Source: Macrolepiota albuminosa
Taxonomy: Eukaryota; Basidiomycota; Agaricomycetes; Agaricales; Agaricaceae
Direction of reading: 5' to 3'
Length of the DNA: 64,000 bases
Assembly (NCBI GenBank): GCA_027475525.1
Contig: JAMWFC010000005.1
Location: forward strand, 1,996,019 to 2,060,018
Shown: positions 43,666-56,500 of the stretch, one piece after another
Position numbering within the stretch: position 1 is the first letter of the stretch
Layout of the letters: every line of letters starts with the position of its first letter
Notes under the pieces: model-generated
What the model was told of the DNA's origin: nothing
Seen by the model: the letters and a program-made list of their open reading frames with translations, nothing else
Database searches by the model: none
Made by a program: the position numbers and the translations under genes

Positions 43666-45460
43666 TCAAACAACTGTAGTCGACACTGCCACACTGCCAT
43701 CCCCCTGCTCTTGTCCACAAGATTCATTTGATATCTCACTGTGACTTTCTACCAATTCCCTCATGAGTGCCCCATTTTGTGTACCTGATCGGTCCTGGCC
43801 CCGTGTTTCCTCCATCTCCCGTTGGAGAGCGAGTACCATATCTTCCAATTCTTGAACACGTGGGTCAACCACAATGGTCTCATTTATGCTTCCAGTATTA
43901 CTTTGATGGGAAGCTCTCTGATGTGCTATATGCCAATTAGGTAGAGTGGGCTTCTGGTGGACAATTGGGTGACGGGGACTTGATGGGTCCCAGTTAGGTG
44001 GAAAGGCTTCCACTATGTACAATCTCAGGGCAGTGAATTATTTGTAAGATAATGAAACAAACCTATTCCAGGCCCTGAACGCTGCCAAAGCCATGCCCAC
44101 CACCCACGTCTTGTAGATGTGTCAACAAGCAGTAGATCTTCATCAGGTATCAGACTTCCATCGGTTTGTCCATTTATGAGGCCAGATTTATGGTACACCC
44201 GCAATTGAGAACCTGAAAGACCTAGAGTCTGAGGATGATGAAGCTGGAAAGGATTGACTTGTTACTGATTAGCACCACACTTCTACTGCAGGCTTATGGC
44301 TATATACCTGTGTTGGGTCTCTGTCTGTAAGCACAAAAGAGTAGTTTCTTCTTGCGCATGAAAAAGAGTATGAGGATTATTATAACTCCCAAAACTACGG
44401 ATCCAATGACAGCCCCCAAAAGTGTTGCACGCGACATGTCATGATGGTTAGGCAGTGAGGTAGTGCTGTTTGTTGCTGAAGGTTGAGAGTTGGAAGGTAA
44501 AGCGTTGGTTGTATTTGTTGCAGGAAGTTGAGAGCTGAAAGGTGCATTGCTCGGGCTTTCGTTCTCTGCAAGTGTAGCAAAGGATGGGGTATATATTATA
44601 TAGTCCAAGTTGAAGATAGCTGATGATGATGGTCCACCAATATACCGTATTTTAAGTGTATGATTGGTTGAAGAGAGGCCGTCCTTTTGATACCATTGAA
44701 AATTCGTAGTATTTTGGAAAAACAGTGGAATTGGTTGCGTTATTCCATCTAATTCGATATCCAAGTTTGTGAGTGAGCCAGAACAGACACCAAATACGGA
44801 CACCGTTGTTCCTATGACATATATTGGAGTAAGTATGCCCTTGGCAGATCGAATTACAGCGGACATACCATTGAAATGGAACGTAGCTGATGCACCGGGA
44901 GAGGAGGTTTGGTGAGTTGTGTTTGCATAGGCATGCCGACTGCCGTTTGGACCAATTAACAAGGAATTGTTATTTTTTTCCCAGTCGCCCTCAAAGACCA
45001 CTGAGGGATCACTTTCGTCAACAATCAAGCGTTGTCCTTGGAATGGAGTGTTCTTTCCTGCAGTCACAGTGGTATAGTCGAGATCAAGGTAGGTCACAGT
45101 GGAGGGGTTCGTTATTGTCAGATTGTGGGTTGCGTCTTGTAAGATGGGAGACTGATAGAAGACACCTACGATCCCAAATTTCACTATTTGAGGGATCTCC
45201 CGCTGTCTCTCGCCATCAATTATGACAGTGAATTCATTGTGAAGATATCCAAACAGTGTGATAGACGTTCCTATATAACCTCTCGGTAAACAAAGTATAT
45301 AAAAGTGAGTTGTACATGGTACATACATACCTTTAAAAATAACAGTCAATGCAGATCCTCCAGATATAGATCCACCAAGATACATCTCGGATGAAGTAAG
45401 AACACCTTGGGGGGAGAAAAGCAGGTTGGGTGAATCATTGTCATACAATATGGTTGCCAT
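43666..45460 (-). CDS. Single-pass membrane protein with beta-sandwich-like ectodomain
   Basis: Exons 45460-45331, 45279-44308, 44257-44063 and 44012-43666 (phases agree), about 547 residues. No clear signal peptide, but the start MATILYDNDSPNLLFSPQGV fits a common Agaricomycete family whose N-terminal half has two similar extracellular modules (GGSALTVIFKG...ITLFGYL; GASATFHFNGMSAVIR...VSVFGVC), each with N-x-S/T sites and NHTLKIRY/LDYIIYTP strands. One helix (AVIGSVVLGVIIILILFFM), then MRKKK at the inner face. The cytoplasmic part is polar with a short coiled coil (VQELEDMVLALQREMEETR). Intron 3' sites at 45280 and 44258 are chosen by frame. Possibly a cell-surface sensor; function not established. 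Confidence 0.7.
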
Positions 45461-46291
45461 TGGGGTGCTATAGGAAAGGGATATCGGAGCAAGTCTTTTA
45501 TCATGGTTATTGGATCAATTGTAATGGATCATTTCTGGTCCAATTGCATCTAAGTGATAAACAGATCGAGACAGTTGCACGTTGCAATGTCCAACACAAG
45601 TGACACCTGTGTAATGATACTTTGACTATGATTGAACACAGGTACTAGCTAGTCTCTCTCTCTGTGTGCGGGGGGGGGGCGAAAGGTTTGCATAACCCAG
45701 CATAATTCCAGCAGGGACAGCATCGCCAGAGTTAGGAGTCAGCCTGATCGCAGGAGTAACAGATGTGAGAAGGTAAAAAGACAAGTGCCCGAAGATTGTT
45801 GCCATGACATTTGAGTGAGAGACAAGTGTCTACAAATCTTTACTATACAACGAGAGCAACGCACCATAAATCAGTCAATCAAATTACAGGGGAAGAGACA
45901 GTCAGTTAGCTATCACGTTGTACACATAAATATGAAATTTTGTACGTGCAATCTCAGTCACAAGGTCAGGTAGAACCAGACCTGAATGATAGATCATGAT
46001 GCGGAGGAAAGATGTAGAAATTGATGCTTTATCTCTGATTCACATAGAGAAGCTGCTCGCCTTTGCACCTTCCTGATATTTTGTCTCGTCAGTTCCTTCA
46101 GCATCATTATGGAAGGCTGGCAGTGATAGTCTCACTCGATTCAACCAACGGACAGTACAACGTTATCTTTATTAACTTTTTTAAAAAAGAGGAAGTCCGG
46201 CCTTTCAAAATGGCATCACACAATAATTTGTAGGGCTCGAAATTCGTTCTCTAACAAGCACATATTGTGAATGACAAGTCAAAGCAACTTG
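45461..46291. other. Upstream region of the membrane protein gene
   Basis: A G run (GGGGGGGGGC near 45670); otherwise no gene or repeat recognised. Confidence 0.4.
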
Positions 46292-47266
46292 TGGTCCCAT
46301 AACCAACATGATGGAACATGGTAGGTTCCGAGACCTGGATCTTGCTAAATATATGACAGTGCTTTTGTAGAACACCATGCTTGCACATCTTCCTTTGATC
46401 AATATTTGCAGATGCATCACCATCCTTTCACATATGATGAATGCCTGTTTCAATGCCGTCATGATACCATACACTTCCTGGTTCACCGATATATCGACTG
46501 TTAATGATAGTCTGAGTGTTGAGAGAACAGCCACAATGTTTGATGGCTCATCTGAGCTTGAGAAGCTAGAGAACAGTGAATGACAGTGCGATTGAGGCAG
46601 GGAGTGCTTTCTAATGATGATGAAGAAGATAGTTTTGAGCTTGATTCTGATTAAAGAGATTGAATATGTTATTTACGTGCCATAAACATTTTCTCTGCTA
46701 CAAGCCGTGGCTTGGGCTTGGCTTAGGTGGTGGTATGAGTCAAGGCCGCTTCAAGCTAGAAGCAGGGGAAAGTGGGCAAGTTGTGACAGTAATGAAACCA
46801 CTGCTATTGCACCTCAATTTGCATTCTGTGCTACTTGTGATGATGTTTCCATGATTCTGGTTTGATGTTGAAAAAGCATGGCAACTGTCAAGGTGCTGAA
46901 GCTGATACTGTCAAGACAACAGACAGCTAGATGCAATGACCTGATGTTAAGTGCTATCATCCTGTGGAATAATCTAGCCCTACCAAGAAAGGTCCATGGA
47001 AGGTCTCAATTCACCTAGCCAACAATGTTAGCATTGATCCTGCAGAATGCTTGGAGACGTTCGAACCGAGAAGGCACAGTGATCTGATCTTGTCAGTCAC
47101 GACACTTGTTTCTCTTCTCCAGCGCTCGGATGTTGTGCTTTCTCCTGCATCGGTTCTACAATCAGTCTCCAAGGATTTGAGCATGGATCATGTCAGGATG
47201 TGGAGGCGTCGCTGACATAACATTTGTGATGATAGCTGAGTTTCGAGAGAACAGCCACGACGTTCG
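46292..47266. repeat. Dispersed repeat D2, runs up to the chitin synthase start
   Basis: Counterpart of D1. The last shared block runs through GAGAGAACAGCCACGACGTTCG directly into the ATGGCTCG of the chitin synthase. Two further copies of that start context lie at 42963 (D1) and 46531 (inside D2). Confidence 0.7.
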
Positions 47267-50200
47267 ATGGCTCGATACGGCGAGGAGAGCGCAGACGAGG
47301 CCCAGCGCAGACACTACAACGACGGCTACAATCCCTACCCCGATCCCTTCAGCTCCTACGACGACCACCAGACGAGGCCCAGCGCAGACACTACAACGAC
47401 GGCTACAATCCCTACCCCGATCCCTTCAGCTCCTACGACGACCACTCTATCCTCCGTCCACCCCCGCCCCCGCCCCCGCCCCTCTTTGCCCGTCCCCTGC
47501 CCTCTCCAGCGCCCCCTCCCCCTCCACCACCACCCCTCCCGAGCACGACGCCGCTCTCGTTCGGCACCCACCGCACGCCCTACGTCCACGACGACGCCGA
47601 CCAAGACCGCATCGACACGGGCGAGATCCCGCTGCTCCACCGCGATGCCTCACAGCATTCATTCCACCCCTCCTTTGTCAACGTCCCCCCCGATGACGAC
47701 GACGACGAGACCGTCAATAACATCCGCTACGGCCGGATCCCCCAGCGCGTCCCAAGGAGATACAAGACTATCAAAATCAAAAAAGTCGAGTCCGTGTCTT
47801 TCTCTTTCTCTTTCTCTCTCTGTGTTTGTGCCGTGCTTAACACTCCCCCCCCCTACAGACTCTTCCACGGGAACTTTGTGCTAGACTCTGAAGTGCCAAG
47901 CAAGCTGCTAGACATGTGCGCGCAGCGCACCTCGCGCGAATTCACGCACATGCGGTACAGCGCTGCGACGTGCGACCCGAACGACTTCAAAGATTCCGGG
48001 TTCACATTACGGCAAGTCCACTACGACCCGCCGCGCCGGACGGAGCTGTTCATCGTCATGACGATGTACAACGAGGACGAGGAGCTTTTCTGTCGTACTA
48101 TGCACGGCGTCATGCGGAACGTCGCGCATCTGTGTAAACGCGAGCGGAGTAAGACGTGGGGAAAGGATGGTTGGAAGAAGGTTGTGGTGTGTATTGTTAG
48201 TGATGGACGCGCGAAGATTAATAGTAGGACGTTGAGTGTTATCGCTGCTATGGGCGCGTACCAGGAGGGCGTCGCAAAGGTCCGCCTGCGCGTCTCTTTG
48301 TTCTGCTCCTACTCACACTTGCATAGAACGAAATCAACAAGATGCCCGTCACAGCCCACATCTACGAATACACAACCCAAAGTCCGTCCCCCCCTCCTCC
48401 TCCTCTTCCTACTCACATACTCACACACTCACCCCCAAAGTCTGCGTAACACCCTCCCTCAAACTCGAAGGCCCCGAAAAAGGCCACGTACCCGTCCAAC
48501 TAATCTTCTGCCTCAAAGAAAAAAACGCGAAAAAGATAAACTCCCACCGCTGGTTCTTCAACGCCTTCGGCGCAATACTCCAACCAAACGTCTGCGTCCT
48601 CCTGGACGTAGGCACCCAACCCGGCCCCACGTCCATCTACCACCTCTGGAAAGCCTTCGACATCAACTCGAACGTCGGCGGCGCGTGTGGCGAGATCGTC
48701 GCCCTTAAAGGGAGGTATGCGAGGAATTTGGTTAATCCCCTTGTTGCGGCGCAGAATTTTGAGTATAAGATGAGTAATATTTTGGATAAGCCTTTGGAGA
48801 GTGTGTTTGGGTATATTACGGTGCTGCCTGGGGCGTTTAGCGCATATCGGTATATTGCACTGCAGAATGACCATACAGGCGAGGGTCCCCTCCAGAAGTA
48901 TTTCCTTGGCGAGAAGATGGCAAGTCCCTTTTCCTTTTCCTTTCACTTTCACTTTGCGTGGAGCTCCCAAAGAGGCTGACGGAACGTATGGTGTAGCACG
49001 GCGCAGGCGCGGATATATTCACGGCGAACATGTATCTTGCTGAAGACCGGGTGCGTGTTGTCTCTGAGCTCTGAGCTCTCGTGAACTCTCGCGAGGGCTC
49101 TCGAGGAGCTGATTGGTAACGCTGACGCTGACGCTGACGACGCACACACAGATCCTCTGTTGGGAACTCGTGTCGAAGCGCGGGGGGTCGTGGATATTGC
49201 ATTATGTTAAATCTGCGTATGCTATCACTGATGTGCCTGATCAGGTGGGTTTGGGTTTGTCTTCTCCTGTTTTTGAGTGGGCGCTTACTCGTTCGCTTAC
49301 TCGTCCCGCCCTGCCTTACCCTACCTACTCCACCGCCCACCGCCGCCCCACCACCCCACCCCACTGCCCACTCCCCGCCTCGCCGCCCCACCCCACTGCC
49401 CACTGCCCCACCCCACTGCCCACTCCCCGCCCCGCCTCGCCGCCCACCCGCCCGCCACACAGGTCCCCGAACTAATCTCCCAGCGCCGTCGATGGCTCAA
49501 CGGCTCCTTCTTCGCCGCCGTCCACAGCACCGTCCACTTTTATTACATATACCGCAGCGCACACTCCTTTGCGCGCAAGGCGTGGATACACGTCGAGATG
49601 GTGTATCAGTTTTTTAGTTTGGTGTTTAGTTGGTTCGCGTTGGTGTGTGTTTTTTTTTTGGGTTTTGAGTTTGGGTGTTTCCGCCCCCCTTGTCCCTTAT
49701 CCTCCTCTGTCGCGCTTCTGCGCTTCCCCCCACCCTGCTTTCCCCCACCCCCACCCCCGCTCCCACGCCGCGCTGACGCACTGACACACTGACACACGAC
49801 GCCCACAGGCCAACTACTTCATCGCCTTCGCGATACTCGCATCCGCGCTCGAAGACCCGTCGTTCAACCTCCCCTGGATCCACATCCTCAACACCATCCT
49901 GACGTACTTCTACCTCGGGCTTCTCATCATGTGTTACATACTCTCGCTTGGGAATCGGCCGCAGGGGAGTAAGTGGGGATACACGGGCGCGTTTGTGGGG
50001 TTTGCGGTTATTACTGTTTATATGACGGTGAGTGGAGGTGTTTTTGCGCGGGGTTGGTGGGTTGCTCATGGTATGAATTCGTGATGTGGATAGACGGCAG
50101 CGGTGTTGTTGGCGGTTAAAGGCATCGAGAACGTGGCGACGAGCGTGAACGAGGAACAGAACAGGGCGCTCCAGCTCTCGGATATGTTCACGAACCCGAT

Positions 50201-51121
50201 TTTTAGGAATATCGTCCTTTCGTTGATGGCGACGTTGGGGCTGTATGTCGTTTCGTCGTTGCTTTTTGTATGTGGTTTTTCTTTGTGGTTGTGTTGGATG
50301 TGTTGTGATGCTTGTCTGTTTGTTTTTTTTTGCTTCTGCTCGCGCCTGCTTTGCTTGTTGATCCTCCGCCGCTCGGTTCGCCATGCGCCTTGCTCCCGCT
50401 CGTCGCCGACGCAGTTCGAGCCGTGGCACATGATAACCTCGTTCATCCAGTACTTGCTCATGGCGCCCTCGTACATCGCCGTGCTAAACGTTTACGCGTT
50501 CTCGAACGTGCACGACGTGTCGTGGGGCACGAAAGGGGACAACAAGCCGCAGGCGGACTTGGGCAAGGTCGAGACGAAAGGAGACAATAAGAACGAGGTC
50601 GAAGTCGTCGTGCCGACTGCGAAGAACGATATTAACGCGCTGTATGAAGACGCGATACATGTTTTGAGCACTAAGAGGCCCAAGGAGGTGCAGAGGGTCG
50701 ACGAGGCGACTAAGCAGGAGGATTATTATAGAGGGTTTAGGACCAAGTGAGTTTGTTTGTTTGTTTGTTTTTTGGGTTCAGGGATTTGGAGTGAGCTGAT
50801 GGGATGTGCAGTGTGTTGTTGGCGTGGACGTTGAGTAATGTGAGTTTTTTTTTTTGGGTTCGGGGTTGTGCATTGTGGATTGATGGGACGGTTTGTGCAG
50901 GCGCTCCTTGCGGCTGTCGTGGTGTCTGCGAACGACACGAAGAGCGCGAATACGGCTGTTAATGGGTACATGGCGTTTATATTGTTCTCTGTAGCTGGTC
51001 TTGCGTGTACGTCGGCCTTTTCCCCGCTTGATGGGTTTTTGATTTCTCGTTTTTTTCTCTAGTTATTCGGTTCGTGGGTTCGACGACGTACATGGTTGTC
51101 CGGCTATTTGCGGGAGAGTAG
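47267..51121 (+). CDS. chs: Chitin synthase, division I (class I-III type)
   Basis: Thirteen exons: 47267-47789, 47859-48279, 48327-48381, 48441-48919, 48997-49050, 49152-49244, 49463-49642, 49809-50027, 50094-50267, 50415-50746, 50812-50839, 50901-51006, 51063-51121. Discounting a 77-bp scar in exon 1 (47292-47445) all phases agree and give 881 residues. Transfers GlcNAc from UDP-GlcNAc to chitin at the plasma membrane. Proline-rich N-terminus; N-terminal domain with [22 protein letters not shown]; then [50 protein letters not shown], the catalytic EDR (483-485) and QRRRW (523-527), and several C-terminal membrane helices. The intron after exon 4 uses a GC donor. The start codon context is shared with the D repeats. 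Confidence 0.95.
47292..47445. repeat. 77-bp direct duplication no. 13
   Basis: 47292-47368 equals 47369-47445. It puts chitin synthase exon 1 out of frame after about 34 codons; with one copy the frame runs [13 protein letters not shown]... into the intron. Confidence 0.96.
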
Positions 51122-51572
51122 TTTGAGGAACTTTTTGTTATATACCTTTGCTCCCTTTTTGATTGATAACCCCTCTTATAGACTCGAACGAGATACTAAT
51201 TGACGTTGTGTATTAGTGTAGTGTAGCTACTCCGTAGAATGTATGGACAGCATTCGTATGTCTTTCGACTGACATGAGGTTCCTTTTGCGTGGGGAAATC
51301 AGTAATTTATTATCTTTATTCGTTGTTGTTGTTGAATCCGCTCTTTAGAGCCTTGATTTCAAGGTAGGAGTACATGAGAATCGTATGTCATCCACCCTAC
51401 AGTATCCTACGGTGCCGACCAGAACCCCAAGCTCTTCGGAATCCTGGAAACCCCAAGCTTATGCCGCAGGTATCTGCTGTTAACGTTCCTTCCCACCTGT
51501 TCAGCTACTCAGCACTGCGTTTCCCTTCACCTTTCCATTGTTGGTACCCGAATCGGCTCCTATCTTTATTCG
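51122..51572. other. Intergenic, convergent gene ends
   Basis: 3' flanks of the chitin synthase (+) and the F-box protein (-). No feature recognised. Confidence 0.4.
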
Positions 51573-53133
51573 TTACGCATAAGGTAGAGCAAGCAGATGT
51601 CCTTGTGCATGAGATAGATATACTATGCCATATCTGTCTTCGATTGCCACGGAATAGATTTCTGCCAGGTCAATGTAACAAGGAACGTCAAGCGTACGAA
51701 TATGGATGGCTGGTGGGTCCGAGTCCCATTGCAGGAGACACAGCTCAGGGTTTCGGTCGGTGTAGTGCATTACAAGGACTGAATATATCCCAGAATGACT
51801 TGAAGCCAACAGCCAAGGTGCAGAATAGTCACAATAGTGGGACCCAACCTTGCCATCCATTTCAATCGTCTTTCCATACTCGATGTCACGAGGTGTGCGC
51901 GTATGAATCTGCTTGAGAGGCGAGAAGGATGCGTAGGTGTGTCCAGCGAATGCTTCTGTATTCACGAAGCGGAGATCGTGGAGTCCGAATGGTGATAGCT
52001 TCAATTCCATGATCTCTCTGTGAAGACCTTTCAAGAGATCAGGGATGACCAGTCGTGCGGCGAGCTCAATGGCAGGTTCTGTCCAACTGGGGTTTTCCCC
52101 CGATGAGAGTTTGTCGACTGGGCAGCGGTAGATATTGTAAGTTTCATGACCTGTATCGTCGTCGTTCCATACAATTATTATGAAAAGTATTTTGTTGACG
52201 ACTGAAAAAGAGATGGATGGGTTGTTCTCCATAGGTACGAATTAGCCTTTGATGATGTGTGATGGATTATGACATTTACCGCCAGCTCTACATGAGCTAT
52301 TGGGACCTCGAAAGGTAACCACCTTTGCGTAAAATTGATGATGTGCATGTAAGGCCTCCAATTGTCGTCATAGGAAAGAAGACCGACTAGATTTGGAATA
52401 ACAAACAAACGTTTCAAATATACAAGCGGAGGAGTTGTCAAAAGGAGTTCTCGGACACTCGGAATGTCTCCAGCCTCGTACTCGATAGAAATAACTTTTA
52501 ATCGTAATCTGAAGCGATTGGTCAGCGATGGATACCCGCTCGTAATGCTTTGCACCTACGCATCCCGATCGTGAACTAGAACTGCAATCAAATGGTTTCC
52601 AGAGTCATCAAAATGCGCACGGCGTATTATATCACCAACATAGATCCTTTGTAGCGGCATCTGACCATTGTTATCACAAACAAGGATTTGCTCCTGTTTT
52701 CTGAGATACAACACGACAAAAGGCGTCGTCGGTATAGCAGCGAGGATCTTAGCCGGTTCTTCGTTTTCCATATGTGAATACTGAGTTGTTCTAACCGATC
52801 GTGCAATACGAGGCTTTTCTAGGCCCCAGTTGCGTTCTAATGTATTGGTATGACGAGCCACACGCCGTAGTCCGCCGATAGTCATTTGAGAAAGATCAGC
52901 ACCGATAGGGCAAGCCAAATTTCGAATTTTTTCAGTCCTTTCCAGGACATCTAACCACAGGAATCTCGAGTCCGCTAGTTGTCGTAGGGAGGAACAAACC
53001 TTTGAAGATATCAGCTCGTTGTGTCTGGGTACTAGGTTTGGAATAATGTTACAGAAACAAGGGAAAAGACATGGGATAAGTCAAGAAGGGAGCAAATCCT
53101 AATTAGAACGTCGAAAGGGATGCCTTGAAGCAT
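51573..53133 (-). CDS. F-box protein, 467 aa
   Basis: Exons 53133-53053, 52999-52560, 52508-52280 and 52226-51573, with introns of 51-53 nt (GTAACA..AAAG, GTAGGT..TCAG, GTAAAT..GGAG); phases agree. The F-box is split by the first intron: MLQGIPFDVLIRICSLLDLSHVFSLVS joined to VCSSLRQLADSRFLWLDVL. The rest resembles the beta-rich C-terminal part of many short-intron Agaricomycete F-box proteins, with SFSVVNKILFIIIVW, TYNIYRCPVD and FGLHDLRFVNTEAFAG. Presumed SCF adaptor; substrate unknown. The last acceptor (GGAG) is unusual and was chosen because it alone keeps the frame with the family-like SISFSVV segment. Confidence 0.75.
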
Positions 53134-53560
53134 GAATTGGACAAGTCGGGAGATAAAATACGACGAGAGATTAGATTGAAATCTACCTGACCACTAAGCA
53201 TGTCATTCAAAATTCTGCTGGTTGCCTAACTCAAGCAAGGCGCTCGCACGAAGAATGGCTGCACGTGGTGTTAGATATCACATTTGTGATATTGTGACAG
53301 GGTGTCACGAACGCCATTGTCAAAGGACATGGCCACTGGTTCCTTTGTCCGTACAACTATATTACAGACGCGTAGACATACGTACCCTCAGTTCCGTTTA
53401 CACTGAGGATCGAACACTTATCGTGTAATACTCTAGGTGTAGACGACGGTCTACATATCACTATCAGTTCTAGTTCTAACACGTGGTGCCACTAATACCA
53501 TCCTAGCAGCACATGCGCCGGTCCCCGACTATGAAGGGCCTCACCGGACAAATCAATTTT
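53134..53560. other. Upstream region of the F-box gene
   Basis: CpG-containing, ordinary composition; a 68-codon frame at 53222 (+) has no recognisable product. The sharp change to AT-rich DNA comes at about 53560. Confidence 0.4.
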
Positions 53561-56500
53561 TACTCTCATTTGCATTCAGAATGATGGGGTTTCCACTTGG
53601 AAGTCTATTGGTATCTATCATTTACATTCATGATTATATAAAAAAATAATGACTTGAAAATCGTATTGATACATTCACAGGGAGCATTAATCTATGTTTG
53701 CAATAAAACTATGGAGATTTTACTTGATAATAATATGAGAAGTCTCTTTGATCAAAAATCTTTAATTACATCTAATAATATTTTGACTTTCTTTGACATA
53801 TAGTTCCATAATTTTTGAAATTGAATACAATGAAATATAATAGCTAACATTTTCATAGTATAGAATATAAAAATTGAATATAACAGTAATAGACTTAGTT
53901 ATTCATATCACAATTTACAAAAGCAAAATTGATGATTTTTTATTGCAATATAGAAATATCTGTTGCTATCAAATATAAATCTATCAGAAGTAGCCATCAA
54001 AAATGCATATCTTGAGAATGAACTATTAAAAGTTCATTGAGATATTTTTCAAAGATTTTGAGTTGTCTAGATGAAAATGGACATCAAAAATTAAGTACTT
54101 TAACATGAGATAGATAGTCAGGCTGAGAAAGAGTAAATAGATTTTTAGCATTACTATTATTGATATTGTGAGCTAAGTTTTTAAATTAACTTTTAATATA
54201 AAAAATGCAACTAACCTTTCTCAAATATAAGAACCACAACCTGATCCTCTAACATTTTCTATTCAGACAGCAGCTATAAAATTTTCTGTACTATAGTGTA
54301 GTACTTGGTTGCAAGTAGTACTCATAGTTCTGGAGCTTTTTTGAAGTCTTAAGAAGTTGTCTCTAATCCATACTGGTGCTTGATGATAAGGTTGATGTAT
54401 TGATTGCTTCACAGAATATCAAAGATCCTGCAATGCAGAGAGTTTTCAACAAACTCTAGCCTAAGTGATTCACTCTCTGAGAACCATCAAGCCTTTGCCT
54501 ATCAATTGCCTGGTTGTTCTCTACTTTACTTAGACTATTTATACTAATTTTCTAGTTCACAGACCACCAGATCATATAACTTTTTGCTCTTAACCTCCTA
54601 GCATTCCTAATCTACTTTGTTGTTCCATTTTTTATTTTGGTAATGCATGTTTCGGTGCCACCATTCTATTCATCTCTTTTGATATCTCTTCATACTTCTT
54701 TCTCTTTCTCCTTTCAGTCATATCAAATCAGGTATTGTCAGATCAAATCTTGATCTAGATCATCATAACTTGATCTCATTTCATCACCTCTGTTCCATGC
54801 TTCCTCTCTCTATAACAGTGGTTGGACTATTGTTGAGTTGATAGCTTGAGCTGATCTCTGCCCTTTGTTCTGTATTGTCTATGTATTTATTGGAATGTTT
54901 TTGGAGATATAATTTGTTGAGACTGCTACTAGGAGGCTTACAGTTTTTAGCCTTATGATTAAATGTTTATTTTGACTTCTGATGCATGTTGTATCCCTGA
55001 CTGCTAGTACAGTGTTGTATCAATGGTCTCTTCTAACTTGGCTTAAATATCTAAAAACTGCTGCAATATCCTCAAATAAGTTGAGGACAGTCTCAGCTTA
55101 ATTATTGTTATATGCCTAAATACTAAGTACAAACTATAAAAATCTATTAATAAAGACATAAATAATAATTTTCTGTTAAATAAAACCTGTTTCTAACTTT
55201 AGTCAAAAAATTATTCTTTATTCAATAAATGCTTACCATGCTAACCATTATAATGCCAAAGTGAGTTTGGACCTGGAACAAAATAAACATGGCATTATAT
55301 CTGACAAGGAGCAAATGTTAGGGTAGAAAGGCCAATAATACAACTGTAAAGAGTTTATGATGTGCTGGCATAAAACATGTTTACCAAAATAAAGTAAATA
55401 TCAATTAATTATTTGCTTGCTAAAAAAAAACTATTTATATATATCAAAAATAGCAACAAAAGCTGAAACAAGTCAGCAGATATATCAGAAGCATAGTAGC
55501 ACTATATTATTTTATCAAGCTGTTGATGATAAGTATAAACAGGTAGACCAGGAAGTAAGAGCTTATATTCAATAAATTTGCAATATATAGTTCATGCATT
55601 ATATTTATAAAAAGCTGCAATTTACTTGTAAGTAGTACACCTCAAAAACAATTGAGCAAGGTCATCTGATTTGATATCTATATAAGGACATCCAGATAAT
55701 TTATTCACCACTCTATTGCTGTTCAACAAAGAAAATGATATGTTGAGATAATCAATCAATAAAAAAGTGGCATCATCTAAAGAAACTATTATGTTGGCTA
55801 CACTTTGGTATATAGTCTGATATTCTTCAGATAATAGCAAATAAGCATGCTATACAACAGAATGAGTATATTTGAATATATAGAATAACAAAGTATTTAT
55901 CTGGTTAAGCTGTTTAAAGAATTGCAAGCAAAATCTCTTTTATTCTCTCAGTCAAGTAGCATTATTTAATTGAGTCTTCAATGCAATGTTTACATCTTAC
56001 TTTAGCTCCTCAAAAGCAATCTGTATATTGTTCAATAGAATAGCCATAGTAAAAAAAAAAAAAACTAGAAAAAAAGAGTTATGCTTATGAATAAATACAA
56101 GACATATGGTGAAAGTGTGATTATGCAAAAGTCATGCTTAAAATTGTCTTTTGAAAATTTTGTGAATTGTCAAACAACAATTTACTATTACTGTCCTGTG
56201 AGCTCTACCTAAGTTCAAGAAATTATCAATTATTCAGTATTTAGGACAAATACAAATTATATGGATATATACTCCAATGTGCAGTAAGAAATCTATCTAA
56301 ATAAATAAATATGCATGTATCTGTTGCAGCTATTAATACAACAGACTTATGTCTGAATAGTATCAGCTTTTCAGATAATAAACCTAGCATTTGTATTCAA
56401 CAGATTAGTTTATAAAAGCACTATAAATACAAGTATATGATATCCATATTCAACAGATGAAGAATACAAGATGTCAGGAGCAGTAAAAATACTTTATGGT

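Noticed and set aside
47794..48708. 304-codon frame through chitin synthase exons 2-4 as a separate protein
   Set aside because: It reads through introns and leaves the conserved frame; spliced exons give the complete family sequence.
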